From assembly GCF_009664365.1 (NCBI RefSeq), contig NZ_CP044310.1, positions 5,767,501-5,831,500 on the forward strand: a DNA stretch of 64,000 nt, in the 5' to 3' direction. The DNA comes from Paenibacillus xylanilyticus. Its GTDB lineage: Bacteria > Bacillota > Bacilli > Paenibacillales > Paenibacillaceae. How positions within the stretch are numbered: position 1 is the first letter of the stretch; the number at the start of each line of letters is the position of its first letter. Position numbers and translations under genes: made by a program. Below are positions 27,444 to 35,215 of the stretch, one piece after another. The notes under the pieces were generated by a model. The model made no database searches. It saw only the letters and a list, made by a program, of their open reading frames with translations, and was not told the DNA's origin.

Positions 27444-27482
27444 CCTTCCAAGATTCCGGCCTGCTGCCGGTCTCTTGGAAGG
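27444..27482. repeat. Perfect intergenic hairpin between uvrB and uvrA
   Basis: Ten-base perfect arms CCTTCCAAGA/TCTTGGAAGG enclose a second inverted pair (CCGGC/GCCGG). Another short hairpin, CCCTCCCT/AGGGAGGG, lies about 100 bases to the left. It is part of the structured spacer that also holds the tandem array. Confidence 0.65.
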
Positions 27483-27500
27483 CTGCTCTACTGTGAGGGG

Positions 27501-27838
27501 CGCTCACGGCTCCGCCTCGCTCGCGGTAAGTCGCCATTGCCTTTGGCTCGGCTCCAATGAACACCAAGACGCTCACGGCTTCGCCTCGTTCGCGGTAGGT
27601 CGCCATTGCCTTCGGCTCGGCTCCACTGAACACCAAGACGCTCACGGGCTCCGCCTCGCTCGCGGTAAGTCGCCATTGCCTTCGGCTCGGCTCCACTAGA
27701 CACCAAGACGCTCACGGCTCTGCCTCGCTCGCGGTGGTCGCCATTGCCTTCGGCTCGGCTCTACTAAACACCAAGACGCTCACGGCCCTGCCTCGTTCGC
27801 GGTAGTCGCCATTGCCTTTGGCTCGGCTCCTCTCTACA
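27501..27838. repeat. 69-bp tandem repeat array, about five units
   Basis: Units begin at 27501, 27570, 27639, 27709 and 27777 with lengths 69, 69, 70, 68 and a final partial of about 62. Each runs CGCTCACGGCTCCGCCTCGC, then TCGCGGTAAGTCGCCATTGC, then CTTCGGCTCGGCTCCACT, then a spacer ending in ACACCAAGA. Units differ at a few positions. Since 69 is a multiple of three, open frames on both strands run through some units, but the 70- and 68-base units shift them and no start signal was seen. I treat it as non-coding. The rest of the 27264-28010 spacer has only hairpins. Confidence 0.9.
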
Positions 27839-27957
27839 CGACTTCCAAATGCTTTCCTATAAACCTTTTAACCAAATTCAACATTTCTATCAGTATAGAC
27901 CTGATTCCAGGTTTTCAACATGACTAATTATCGGTCATTCCTTGCCGGTTCTTTACT

Positions 27958-27993
27958 CAACAAGAGAACGGCCAACTGGCCGTTCTCTTGTTG
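27958..27993 (-). terminator. Probable uvrB terminator (perfect palindrome)
   Basis: CAACAAGAGAACGGCCA faces TGGCCGTTCTCTTGTTG almost without a loop, 18 bases past the uvrB stop. The downstream T-run is weak, so termination rests on the strong stem. Confidence 0.6.
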
Positions 27994-28010
27994 CATATCT
28001 ATTTATCAAT

Positions 28011-30002
28011 TTACTCCGCACGCAGCTCCAGCAACGCATCGCGAAGCTCTGCTGCACGCTCAAACTGCAGGTTCTTCGCGGCGTCTTTCATCTCAGCCTC
28101 AAGACGCTGAATAAGTGACTGACGCTCCTTCTTCGACATCTTCTCGGCAGCGCCTGTAAGATACTCGTTCTTGGATTCGGCAACCTTGGTTGCCTCGATC
28201 ACATCACGCACTTTTTTGCGAATCGTCTGTGGAGTAATTCCGTGCTTCTCGTTATATGCTATTTGGATTTCACGACGGCGTTCCGTTTCCTTCATCGCTT
28301 TGTCCATCGAATCGGTCACTTTGTCACCGTACAGAATAACTCGGCCATCACTGTTCCGCGCGGCCCGGCCGATCGTTTGAATCAGGGAGCGTTCGGAACG
28401 AAGGAAACCTTCCTTGTCGGCATCCAGGATGGCAACAAGCGAAACTTCCGGCAAATCCAAACCCTCTCTTAGCAAGTTGATCCCGATCAGCACATGGAAT
28501 GTGCCCAGCCTCAGATCACGCAGGATCGCCATACGTTCCAATGTCTTGATCTCAGAGTGCAGATAGCGCACCTTGATTCCGATTTCCTTCAAGTAATCGG
28601 TTAAGTCCTCGGACATCTTCTTCGTCAGCGTTGTAATAAGCACACGTTCGTCCTTGGCAATCCGGTCGTTAATCTCGCCGATCAAGTCATCGATCTGTCC
28701 TTTCGTTGGACGAAGTTCAATGATCGGATCAAGCAGACCGGTTGGACGAATGATCTGCTGCACCATTGTATCTGTATGCTCAATCTCATATGGTCCTGGC
28801 GTTGCCGATACATAGATGATCTGGTTCATCTTTTCTTCAAACTCTTCGAATTTCAGCGGACGGTTATCCAGTGCTGACGGCAGGCGGAATCCGTGATCCA
28901 CCAGAACGGTCTTCCGTGCCTGGTCACCGTTGTACATGGCACGGATCTGCGGCAGGGTCACGTGGGACTCATCGACAACGATCAGCATGTCGTCCGGGAA
29001 GTAATCCAGCAGCGTGTATGGCGTATCACCACGTTCACGGAATGTCAGCGGACCTGAATAGTTCTCGATCCCCGAACAGAATCCAACTTCCTTCATCATC
29101 TCGATATCATAACGTGTACGCTGCTCCAGTCGCTGCGCCTCCAGCAGTTTGCCTTGTTCGCGGAGCACTTCAAGCCGTTCTTCCAGTTCACGCTCAATGT
29201 TGACAAGTGCAACCCGCATCGTTTCTTCCTGGGTTACGAAGTGAGATGCCGGGAAGATCGCAATATGATCGCGCTCACCGATCAGTTCTCCGGTTAACAC
29301 GTCAATCTCTGTAATCTTCTCAATCTCGTCTCCGAAGAGCTCTACTCGAATGGCATGTTCACCCTTGGATGCCGGGAATATCTCTACGACGTCGCCACGT
29401 ACACGGAATGTTCCCCGTACGAAGTTGATGTCATTCCGCTGATATTGAATCTCGACCAATCGGGACAAGATCTGATTACGCGGCTTCTCCATGCCTACGC
29501 GCAGTGACAGCAACATGCTAGAGTAGTCATGCGGAGATCCCAAACCGTAGATACAGGACACACTCGCTACAATAATGACATCACGGCGTTCAAACAGCGA
29601 ACTGGTCGCGGCGTGACGCAGCTTGTCAATTTCCTCGTTGATGCTGGAGTCCTTCTCGATATACGTATCGGAAGACGGAATATATGCTTCTGGCTGATAG
29701 TAATCGTAATAACTGACAAAATACTCAACCATGTTGTTTGGAAAGAATTCTTTGAATTCACTCGCAAGCTGTGCTGCCAGCGTTTTATTGTGCGCAATAA
29801 TCAGCGTGGGACGTTGCAGCTTGGCAATCGTCTGCGCAATTGTGAAGGTTTTACCCGTTCCCGTTGCACCCAGCAGCGTCTGATATCTTTTCCCTTCCTG
29901 AACACCCTGCACCAGTTCTTCAATGGCAGCAGGCTGGTCACCTTGGGGAGAAAACTCGGACTCGATCTCGAACGTTTTGTCGCTCATTATAATATCGCTC
30001 AT
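28011..30002 (-). CDS. uvrB: UvrABC excision nuclease subunit B
   Basis: A 663-residue DNA helicase-like damage-verification subunit that loads UvrC. Seen: Walker A GATGTGKT (K51), the beta-hairpin YYDYYQPEAY near 100, DEAD-type DESHVTLPQ, motif VI QTIGRAARN, and the C-terminal UVR domain (NLQFERAAELRD). The start is ATG 30002 with AGGGTGAG upstream; ATG five codons later is also possible. The promoter region contains a LexA-like box, as expected for SOS control of uvrB in Bacillus. Confidence 0.97.
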   Translation of the reverse strand: MSDIIMSDKTFEIESEFSPQGDQPAAIEELVQGVQEGKRYQTLLGATGTGKTFTIAQTIAKLQRPTLIIAHNKTLAAQLASEFKEFFPNNMVEYFVSYYDYYQPEAYIPSSDTYIEKDSSINEEIDKLRHAATSSLFERRDVIIVASVSCIYGLGSPHDYSSMLLSLRVGMEKPRNQILSRLVEIQYQRNDINFVRGTFRVRGDVVEIFPASKGEHAIRVELFGDEIEKITEIDVLTGELIGERDHIAIFPASHFVTQEETMRVALVNIERELEERLEVLREQGKLLEAQRLEQRTRYDIEMMKEVGFCSGIENYSGPLTFRERGDTPYTLLDYFPDDMLIVVDESHVTLPQIRAMYNGDQARKTVLVDHGFRLPSALDNRPLKFEEFEEKMNQIIYVSATPGPYEIEHTDTMVQQIIRPTGLLDPIIELRPTKGQIDDLIGEINDRIAKDERVLITTLTKKMSEDLTDYLKEIGIKVRYLHSEIKTLERMAILRDLRLGTFHVLIGINLLREGLDLPEVSLVAILDADKEGFLRSERSLIQTIGRAARNSDGRVILYGDKVTDSMDKAMKETERRREIQIAYNEKHGITPQTIRKKVRDVIEATKVAESKNEYLTGAAEKMSKKERQSLIQRLEAEMKDAAKNLQFERAAELRDALLELRAE

Positions 30003-30091
30003 TGCCGTATCTCACCCTATCGTCTAAAATAATAGTCACTATATATTGTCGAAGTTCCCCGAATTTTCATATGGGAAAACTTATAGTAATA

Positions 30092-30105
30092 GGAATATTT
30101 GTTCC
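30092..30105 (-). promoter_or_regulatory. Putative LexA (DinR) box over the uvrB start site
   Basis: GGAACAAATATTCC (reverse strand) matches the Bacillus SOS box core GAAC-N4-GTTC at seven of eight positions. It begins six bases downstream of the uvrB -10, a standard repressor position. Confidence 0.5.
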
Positions 30106-30111
30106 CGTATA

Positions 30112-30140
30112 ATTATACCTCGTTCGTACATGTGATGCAA
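30112..30140 (-). promoter_or_regulatory. Putative SigA promoter for uvrB
   Basis: Reverse strand: TTGCAT at 30140-30135, 17-base spacer, perfect TATAAT at 30117-30112. The transcript would start near 30105, about 100 bases before the uvrB ATG. The A/T core TATAATTATA is palindromic, so the same site may offer a -10 to motA, but no matching -35 was found that way. Confidence 0.6.
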
Positions 30141-30171
30141 ACGTGAAGTAAAGACAGGAGTGGGTTAATTT

Positions 30172-30969
30172 ATGGATATTGCGACACTTATCGGCATTAT
30201 TGCCGGGATTGCCGCAGTGATCAGCGGTTTTTTGTGGGAAGGCGGCCAATTGTCCGGCCTCGTGCAAAAAACAGCTGCTCTGATTGTATTCGGTGGAACA
30301 ATTGCTGCAGTGGTTGCCAGCTTCCCGTCTCATCGGCTGCGCACCATTCCGGCAGCACTGCGCATGGCTTTTGGTCGGAATGACAATGATCCGCGCAAGT
30401 GGATGGAAGAATTGGTGGACATGTCTTCCATTGCCCGCCGTTCAGGTGTGCTTGCCCTGGAACGCCAGGTGATGGATCATCCGCATCCATTTCTGAAAGA
30501 CGGTATCCAGATGGTTGTCGATGGCACCGATCAGGATGTAATCCGTCAGATCATGGAGCTGGAGATTGATTCCGTAGAACAGAAGCATGAGGGCTATGCC
30601 AAAATCTTCGAGTCGGCCGGAGGATACGCGCCAACCATGGGTATTATCGGTACAGTCATGGGACTGATTCAGGTTCTAGGCAGCCTGACGGATCCTACCG
30701 GACTGGGCCCGGCCATTGCGGTAGCCTTTACCGCAACCTTATACGGGGTAGCCAGTGCCAATCTTATCTTTTTACCCATTGCCTCCAAAATTAAGTCCAG
30801 AAGTGCTGAAGATATTCAGATGATGGAGATGCTGCTTGAAGGTGTGCTCGCCATTCAGAATGGGGAGAATCCTCATCTTGTACGGAAACGGCTTGAGTCC
30901 TTTACCCTCACGCATCGTCAAATCTCACGTCCTGTAATGAAGGAGGGATTGGATGAGTCGGCGCAGTAG
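30172..30969 (+). CDS. motA: Flagellar stator protein MotA/MotP
   Basis: A 265-residue MotA/TolQ/ExbB family protein with four membrane segments: about 3-20 and 35-52 early, then a cytoplasmic loop (HPHPFLKDGIQMVVDGTD), then GGYAPTMGIIGTVMGLIQVLG and AVAFTATLYGVASANLIFLP. It forms the ion channel of the flagellar stator with MotB. AGGAGTG precedes the ATG. No other flagellar genes are nearby, as is usual for motAB in Bacilli. Confidence 0.92.
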   Translation: MDIATLIGIIAGIAAVISGFLWEGGQLSGLVQKTAALIVFGGTIAAVVASFPSHRLRTIPAALRMAFGRNDNDPRKWMEELVDMSSIARRSGVLALERQVMDHPHPFLKDGIQMVVDGTDQDVIRQIMELEIDSVEQKHEGYAKIFESAGGYAPTMGIIGTVMGLIQVLGSLTDPTGLGPAIAVAFTATLYGVASANLIFLPIASKIKSRSAEDIQMMEMLLEGVLAIQNGENPHLVRKRLESFTLTHRQISRPVMKEGLDESAQ

Positions 30970-31762
30970 AAGGCGCGGAAAACGTGAACCTGGTGACCAT
31001 CGGGATCGATGGATGATTACCTATGCCGATCTCATTACGCTGCTGCTGATCTTTTTTGTCATCATGTACGCCATGAGCAATCTGGACTCCGGCAAATACG
31101 ACGTGGTAACCCAATCACTGCAAAATACATTTAATCAATCCGACTCCATTCTTGACCTTGGCAATGGAGTTGATGAAACCGCAGGTCATATTATCACTGA
31201 AGTCCCTCCAACTGAGGTCCAGGGCGAAGATACAACATCTCCCGAAGAAGGTCAGCCACTGACCGAGCGGGAAGAACAGTTTCGATCCCAGGAAGAGGAG
31301 CTGCAGAATCTGTTCAATGTGATTACCCAGTATATCGAAGATAATAAACTGGAAAATCAGATTTTTGTAGCAGATAATCCGCAGGGGATCTCCATCACCC
31401 TGAGTGACCGCTTTCTGTTCGATCAGGGACAGGCCGCCCTCAAAAGTGACGCTGCACCTACACTCAGCAAGCTCGCAAGCCTGTTTCGTGACCTGAGCAC
31501 TGTCGTCAGCATCGAGGGACACACCGACAATGTGCCTGTCGGCGCGAATTCCACATACAAAGATAACTGGGAGCTCTCCGGTGAACGCGCACTGTCTGTG
31601 CTGCGGTTTTTCCTGGACAAAGAAAATCTGGACCCTGACGGATTTCAGTACGCAGGCTATGCAGACACACGTCCCACAGGTGATAACTCCACCGCAGCCG
31701 GCAGGCAAAAGAACCGCCGAGTCGAAATCACCGTACTGCGTCAGCTGCAACCTCAAACCTAA
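30953..31762 (+). CDS. motB: Flagellar stator protein MotB/MotS
   Basis: A 269-residue peptidoglycan-anchored stator subunit overlapping motA by 17 bases. A basic N-terminus is followed by one membrane helix with the ion-binding Asp (D26 in YADLITLLL), a plug/linker, and an OmpA-like domain (about 130-265) with SLFRDLSTVVSIEGHTDNVP and RALSVLRFFL. The membrane helix (WMITYADLITLLLIFFVI) looks more like MotS than MotB of Bacillus subtilis, so sodium coupling is possible; the ion cannot be decided from sequence alone. Confidence 0.9.
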   Translation: MSRRSRRRGKREPGDHRDRWMITYADLITLLLIFFVIMYAMSNLDSGKYDVVTQSLQNTFNQSDSILDLGNGVDETAGHIITEVPPTEVQGEDTTSPEEGQPLTEREEQFRSQEEELQNLFNVITQYIEDNKLENQIFVADNPQGISITLSDRFLFDQGQAALKSDAAPTLSKLASLFRDLSTVVSIEGHTDNVPVGANSTYKDNWELSGERALSVLRFFLDKENLDPDGFQYAGYADTRPTGDNSTAAGRQKNRRVEITVLRQLQPQT

Positions 31763-31798
31763 GTTCCAATCGGACGAGGCATCCCGTTACTTCACCAA

Positions 31799-31846
31799 AA
31801 AAAGCACGTTCCTGCTGAACCGAATTCAGTAGAACGTGCTTTTGTG
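31799..31846. terminator. Bidirectional terminator after motB
   Basis: AAAAGCACGTTC pairs with GAACGTGCTTTT, with an inner stem (CTGAA/TTCAG). A-rich left and T-rich right flanks allow it to end motAB and the convergent hscC operon. Confidence 0.85.
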
Positions 31847-31870
31847 TTTTTATTTTACTGTAGGGACATT

Positions 31871-32557
31871 TTACTGTAGGGACAAATTCAAATTCCAGTC
31901 CACTTTGTTATAAATGCTGTTCGATTGCACGAACAAATTCCGCACATAATTGATCTGACGCTGAACCAGCGGCTCGGCCGTTTGCTCCAACCAGTACAAT
32001 CTGCCCGCCAGGAAAGCAACCGCGTACTCTTTCCACGAAGAGTAAGCCGATTGTGCTTCAAGGGCCGCCTCCAAAATCAATTGTTCTGCTTCCACTTCGG
32101 TGATAAACCCGACATATGCACTCTTGCGGCACAGGTTGGCGTATCTTCCCCAATCCCAGGCTGCAATGCCGGCAGGGGGCAGTTTGTACATATACGTTTT
32201 GACCACCAGATATTCGTGATATCGGCCCGTTTCCGGATTAAGGGAGTGAATGCATTTCCATTGATCGGCTTCCGATAATGCGTTCATAAAAGTCCTCATT
32301 TGTTCAAAGGCGACCCGATGTCCGCCTTCCCGGATCCATTCCAAAGCCGACAGGAGTTCTTCCCTGTTATGAATACGCCATTCTTCCTCCAGAGAGGTAC
32401 GAAATCGATCTTTTTCCTCTTCATTCTCATCATGCTCGTAATCGTTGCGTATATCCAGTCCATTCATCTCATCCATGATGGCGCTCATGCCCCGAAACCA
32501 CAGCTGTTTGTCCGTAACACCTTGCAGAGCCTGAGCCGCTTCTCTGTCCTGTCCCAT
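31871..32557 (-). CDS. DUF1266 domain protein
   Basis: A 228-residue, probably cytoplasmic protein. The C-terminal half has the DUF1266 pattern: AAWDWGRYANLCRKSAYVGF followed by EAALEAQSAYSSWKEYAVAF and LAGRLYW. Function is unknown. Escherichia coli YbeR and YbeU share this domain and sit in the hscC locus; here the gene is last in an operon with an HscC-like Hsp70 and a J-domain protein. It starts 17 bases after the J-protein gene with AGGGAGGAGGG upstream. Its stop codon lies in a 16-base direct duplication (31852-31883). Confidence 0.82.
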   Translation of the reverse strand: MGQDREAAQALQGVTDKQLWFRGMSAIMDEMNGLDIRNDYEHDENEEEKDRFRTSLEEEWRIHNREELLSALEWIREGGHRVAFEQMRTFMNALSEADQWKCIHSLNPETGRYHEYLVVKTYMYKLPPAGIAAWDWGRYANLCRKSAYVGFITEVEAEQLILEAALEAQSAYSSWKEYAVAFLAGRLYWLEQTAEPLVQRQINYVRNLFVQSNSIYNKVDWNLNLSLQ

Positions 32558-32574
32558 GATCCTTGCCCTCCTCC

Positions 32575-35208
32575 CTATGTAAAATGTAAGTCCATGACTT
32601 CATCTGGCTGCAGATGCTGAAGGGGTACAGTCGAAGGCCACAGTTCATACGCAGGCTTGGATTTGCGAAGCTTTTTCAAAAAGGAAAATCCCCGTTCTGC
32701 CGCACGAGCAGCAATAGCGTCACGACGCACAACATAATCCGGGTGGTCTGGCTGGCTGTGTATAGCCTCTTCAGCATAGGCGAGCGCCTGATCCCACTCA
32801 TGTTTATCGTAATACACCATGCTCAGAGCACTGCACACATCGCCCCGCAGACCTGCGCCGTAGGCTTTGCCCAGTTCAAGAATGGCTTGGTCCATATCTC
32901 CCGCATGATAGGCTGCAATTCCGGAATACAACCAGATATGAGGATCAATATCCTTCGGTTCTTCTCCGTCTATATAAGCTTCCACATATGCTCGGACACT
33001 TGCCCAGTCTTGGACTTCTACCAGATATCGTGTAATGAACAGCAACCCCCATGTTTCGACCGTCTCCATGTTAGACATCATTTCCGCAAGTTTGTTCAAA
33101 TGTGGATCCTTGTCCTTCATATCAGACTCCATCACGCAAACGACTGCCATTTTAGCAAGCTCATATACGTTCGGATGTTCATTTAACCCGTTGACGTATG
33201 TATCGTGTGCAGGCATAAGCTGCCCCTGTAAACGCAGGATATCTCCTTCAATCAGAGGGCCATCCTGGTCCCCCGGATTCTCGCTCCGGAATTGCCGGAT
33301 ATCGTGCAGCGCCTGTTCCATCTCCCCCAGTTTCGTTCGCGCAATGGCCAGATAATAATAAATGACCGCTTCATGCTCATGGACCAAAGAAGTTTCAAGA
33401 GATTGTACGGCCTCAGCATACTGCCCCAGTTTCAAATGTGCGAACCCTTTCCGGTACCAGGCATTTGCAAAATCATGCTCCTTAACCACAACAATTTCAT
33501 AATCGGCAAGCGCCTCTTCATAACGTGCCATTCTAAAATAACAAAGCGCCCGCAGCGAATAATATTCATAGGGCTCGGGATTCAGCTCAATCGCCTGACC
33601 GGATAGTTCAATGGCAGGCTCAAGCTGATCTTCTCTCTGGTAAGCACTCGCCAGCAAATGCCTGACCTCCGCATGCGACGGATCCATTTCTGCTGCTCTG
33701 CCCAGATCCTCTATAGCAGCCGTATTATTGTCCATGCGCAGATGCAGTTGGCCCCGTTCGAGCAATATCGGAAAGCTGCTGATTCCTTCTCTGATAGCAG
33801 CAGCTTCAGCATACTGAAGAGCTTCAATCCCTTCCTCGCCTTTACCTATTCGAACAAAGCCCTGGGCCCAGAGCAGATATAATGCCGCATCCAACTCCTC
33901 GTTTACATTAATCTCGCCCAGATACTGAACAAGCTGCTCATCGTTCCACAGTTCAGCATACCCCTCGGCAGCTTCACGCTGCAGCGTGCGACGAACGACC
34001 GCATCCGCTTGCTGCTCAGCCGCTCTGATCTTCTGCTCAACCCGTTTCTGTTTCAGCTCCAGCAGTGTAATCTGCATCTCCAGATCGTGAGGATACTGAG
34101 TAACGATCTGCTCAACCATGTGGAGTGCTGTCTCCAATTCGCCCTGCTCCTGATAGAACAAGGCCAATCCATTACATGCATCCAGTTGGTGAGGTTCGTG
34201 TTCCAGTACCTTGCGGTACAGCTGCTCAGCCTGCTCCTTCTGCCCGGCAGCATACAGAAGTCTTGCGCTATGCAGCAGCCCGTCCACTGCATCTGGTTCG
34301 AGTGCAGCCAGCCTTTCAAACAAGACCAGAGCGGCGTCTTCCTCCTTGTTCCACAGGCGAAATTTGGCGGCCAGCCGAATCAAGTCCGGGTCATCCGGAT
34401 ACAATGCCATACCTGCTTCAATGTGTGGTGCGGCTTCTGAAAGTTCACCTCGAAGCATCAGTTGGAATGCCGTTTCACGCAGACGAATGAAGGTTTCATA
34501 GTCTACGTCTCTTCCCGGATCAAACGTGTCATACCGAAGCTCCCAAGGACGCCCCAGTTCCATGCCCGGATACTCAGCGATTTCCTCCGGAAGCACCTCT
34601 TTCAGCTCTTCTTGCTGTTCCGTCCAGCCGAAGAAGTCATTCAACCGTCCCCAGACGGCTTTCGGTAAAAAAGGACGCTCATACAGTATCCGCAGCAATT
34701 CCGTTCCCGTATAAAATTTCACGTCCAGCTGCCATAGTTCCTCTCTCTGCAGCCAGTCCTCCCATACGGCGGAATCTGCCCGTTTGAATACATCCTCTAC
34801 AATAGAACGTGCTCGTTCAAGCAAATGGACTGTGTCATCCACTGCCGCTGTATCTTGAAGCGAAGTGGCTGCCGTCTCAACAGGAGCATCCCAGTGATCC
34901 ACAGTAAAGTAGACGGGACCCTCACCGGATTCGGAAGCAGCTTCTTGCAAAGGGCCTTCTGCCTGAACAGAGCGGAGCTCCATCTCGGACTGATTCTGTG
35001 CTTGCGGGCTGACCTGCTCCGCAAGCAGCTCCTGATCCGGCATCGGTTCTTTCGCAGCCTTCAGGGCCTGCTCGTAAGCTGACCGCAATTCCTGGAACCC
35101 CTCTGGATCGTCTTCCGGATGCGTACTTCGCAGCTGCTTCGCATAAGCACGTCTAATGGCTCCGGTATCCTGCGTAGGCTCAAGCCCCAATCTTGTCCAG
35201 ATGTCCAT
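32575..35208 (-). CDS. J-domain/TPR co-chaperone-like protein
   Basis: An 877-residue protein. Residues 1-55 resemble a J-domain: MDIWTRLGLEPTQDTGAIRR, AYAKQLRSTHPEDDPEGF, QELRSAYEQALK. The HPD tripeptide that stimulates Hsp70 reads HPE. From about 240 to 870 there are many TPR-like units (for example LFERLAALEPDAVDGLLHSA, QLYRKVLEHEPHQLDACNGL, YYLAIARTKLGEMEQALHDI). It probably recruits clients to the HscC-like Hsp70 whose gene ends seven bases upstream. The HPE change weakens the assumption of classical J activity. No membrane segment was seen. Confidence 0.82.
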   Translation of the reverse strand: MDIWTRLGLEPTQDTGAIRRAYAKQLRSTHPEDDPEGFQELRSAYEQALKAAKEPMPDQELLAEQVSPQAQNQSEMELRSVQAEGPLQEAASESGEGPVYFTVDHWDAPVETAATSLQDTAAVDDTVHLLERARSIVEDVFKRADSAVWEDWLQREELWQLDVKFYTGTELLRILYERPFLPKAVWGRLNDFFGWTEQQEELKEVLPEEIAEYPGMELGRPWELRYDTFDPGRDVDYETFIRLRETAFQLMLRGELSEAAPHIEAGMALYPDDPDLIRLAAKFRLWNKEEDAALVLFERLAALEPDAVDGLLHSARLLYAAGQKEQAEQLYRKVLEHEPHQLDACNGLALFYQEQGELETALHMVEQIVTQYPHDLEMQITLLELKQKRVEQKIRAAEQQADAVVRRTLQREAAEGYAELWNDEQLVQYLGEINVNEELDAALYLLWAQGFVRIGKGEEGIEALQYAEAAAIREGISSFPILLERGQLHLRMDNNTAAIEDLGRAAEMDPSHAEVRHLLASAYQREDQLEPAIELSGQAIELNPEPYEYYSLRALCYFRMARYEEALADYEIVVVKEHDFANAWYRKGFAHLKLGQYAEAVQSLETSLVHEHEAVIYYYLAIARTKLGEMEQALHDIRQFRSENPGDQDGPLIEGDILRLQGQLMPAHDTYVNGLNEHPNVYELAKMAVVCVMESDMKDKDPHLNKLAEMMSNMETVETWGLLFITRYLVEVQDWASVRAYVEAYIDGEEPKDIDPHIWLYSGIAAYHAGDMDQAILELGKAYGAGLRGDVCSALSMVYYDKHEWDQALAYAEEAIHSQPDHPDYVVRRDAIAARAAERGFSFLKKLRKSKPAYELWPSTVPLQHLQPDEVMDLHFT

Positions 35209-35215
35209 TCACATA

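Noticed and set aside
27238..27715. Open frames on both strands through the 69-bp array
   Set aside because: Frames follow from a repeat length divisible by three and are broken by 70- and 68-base units; no start signals.
27501..27838. Tandem array considered as a CRISPR
   Set aside because: Units are contiguous without unique spacers, and no cas genes are present.
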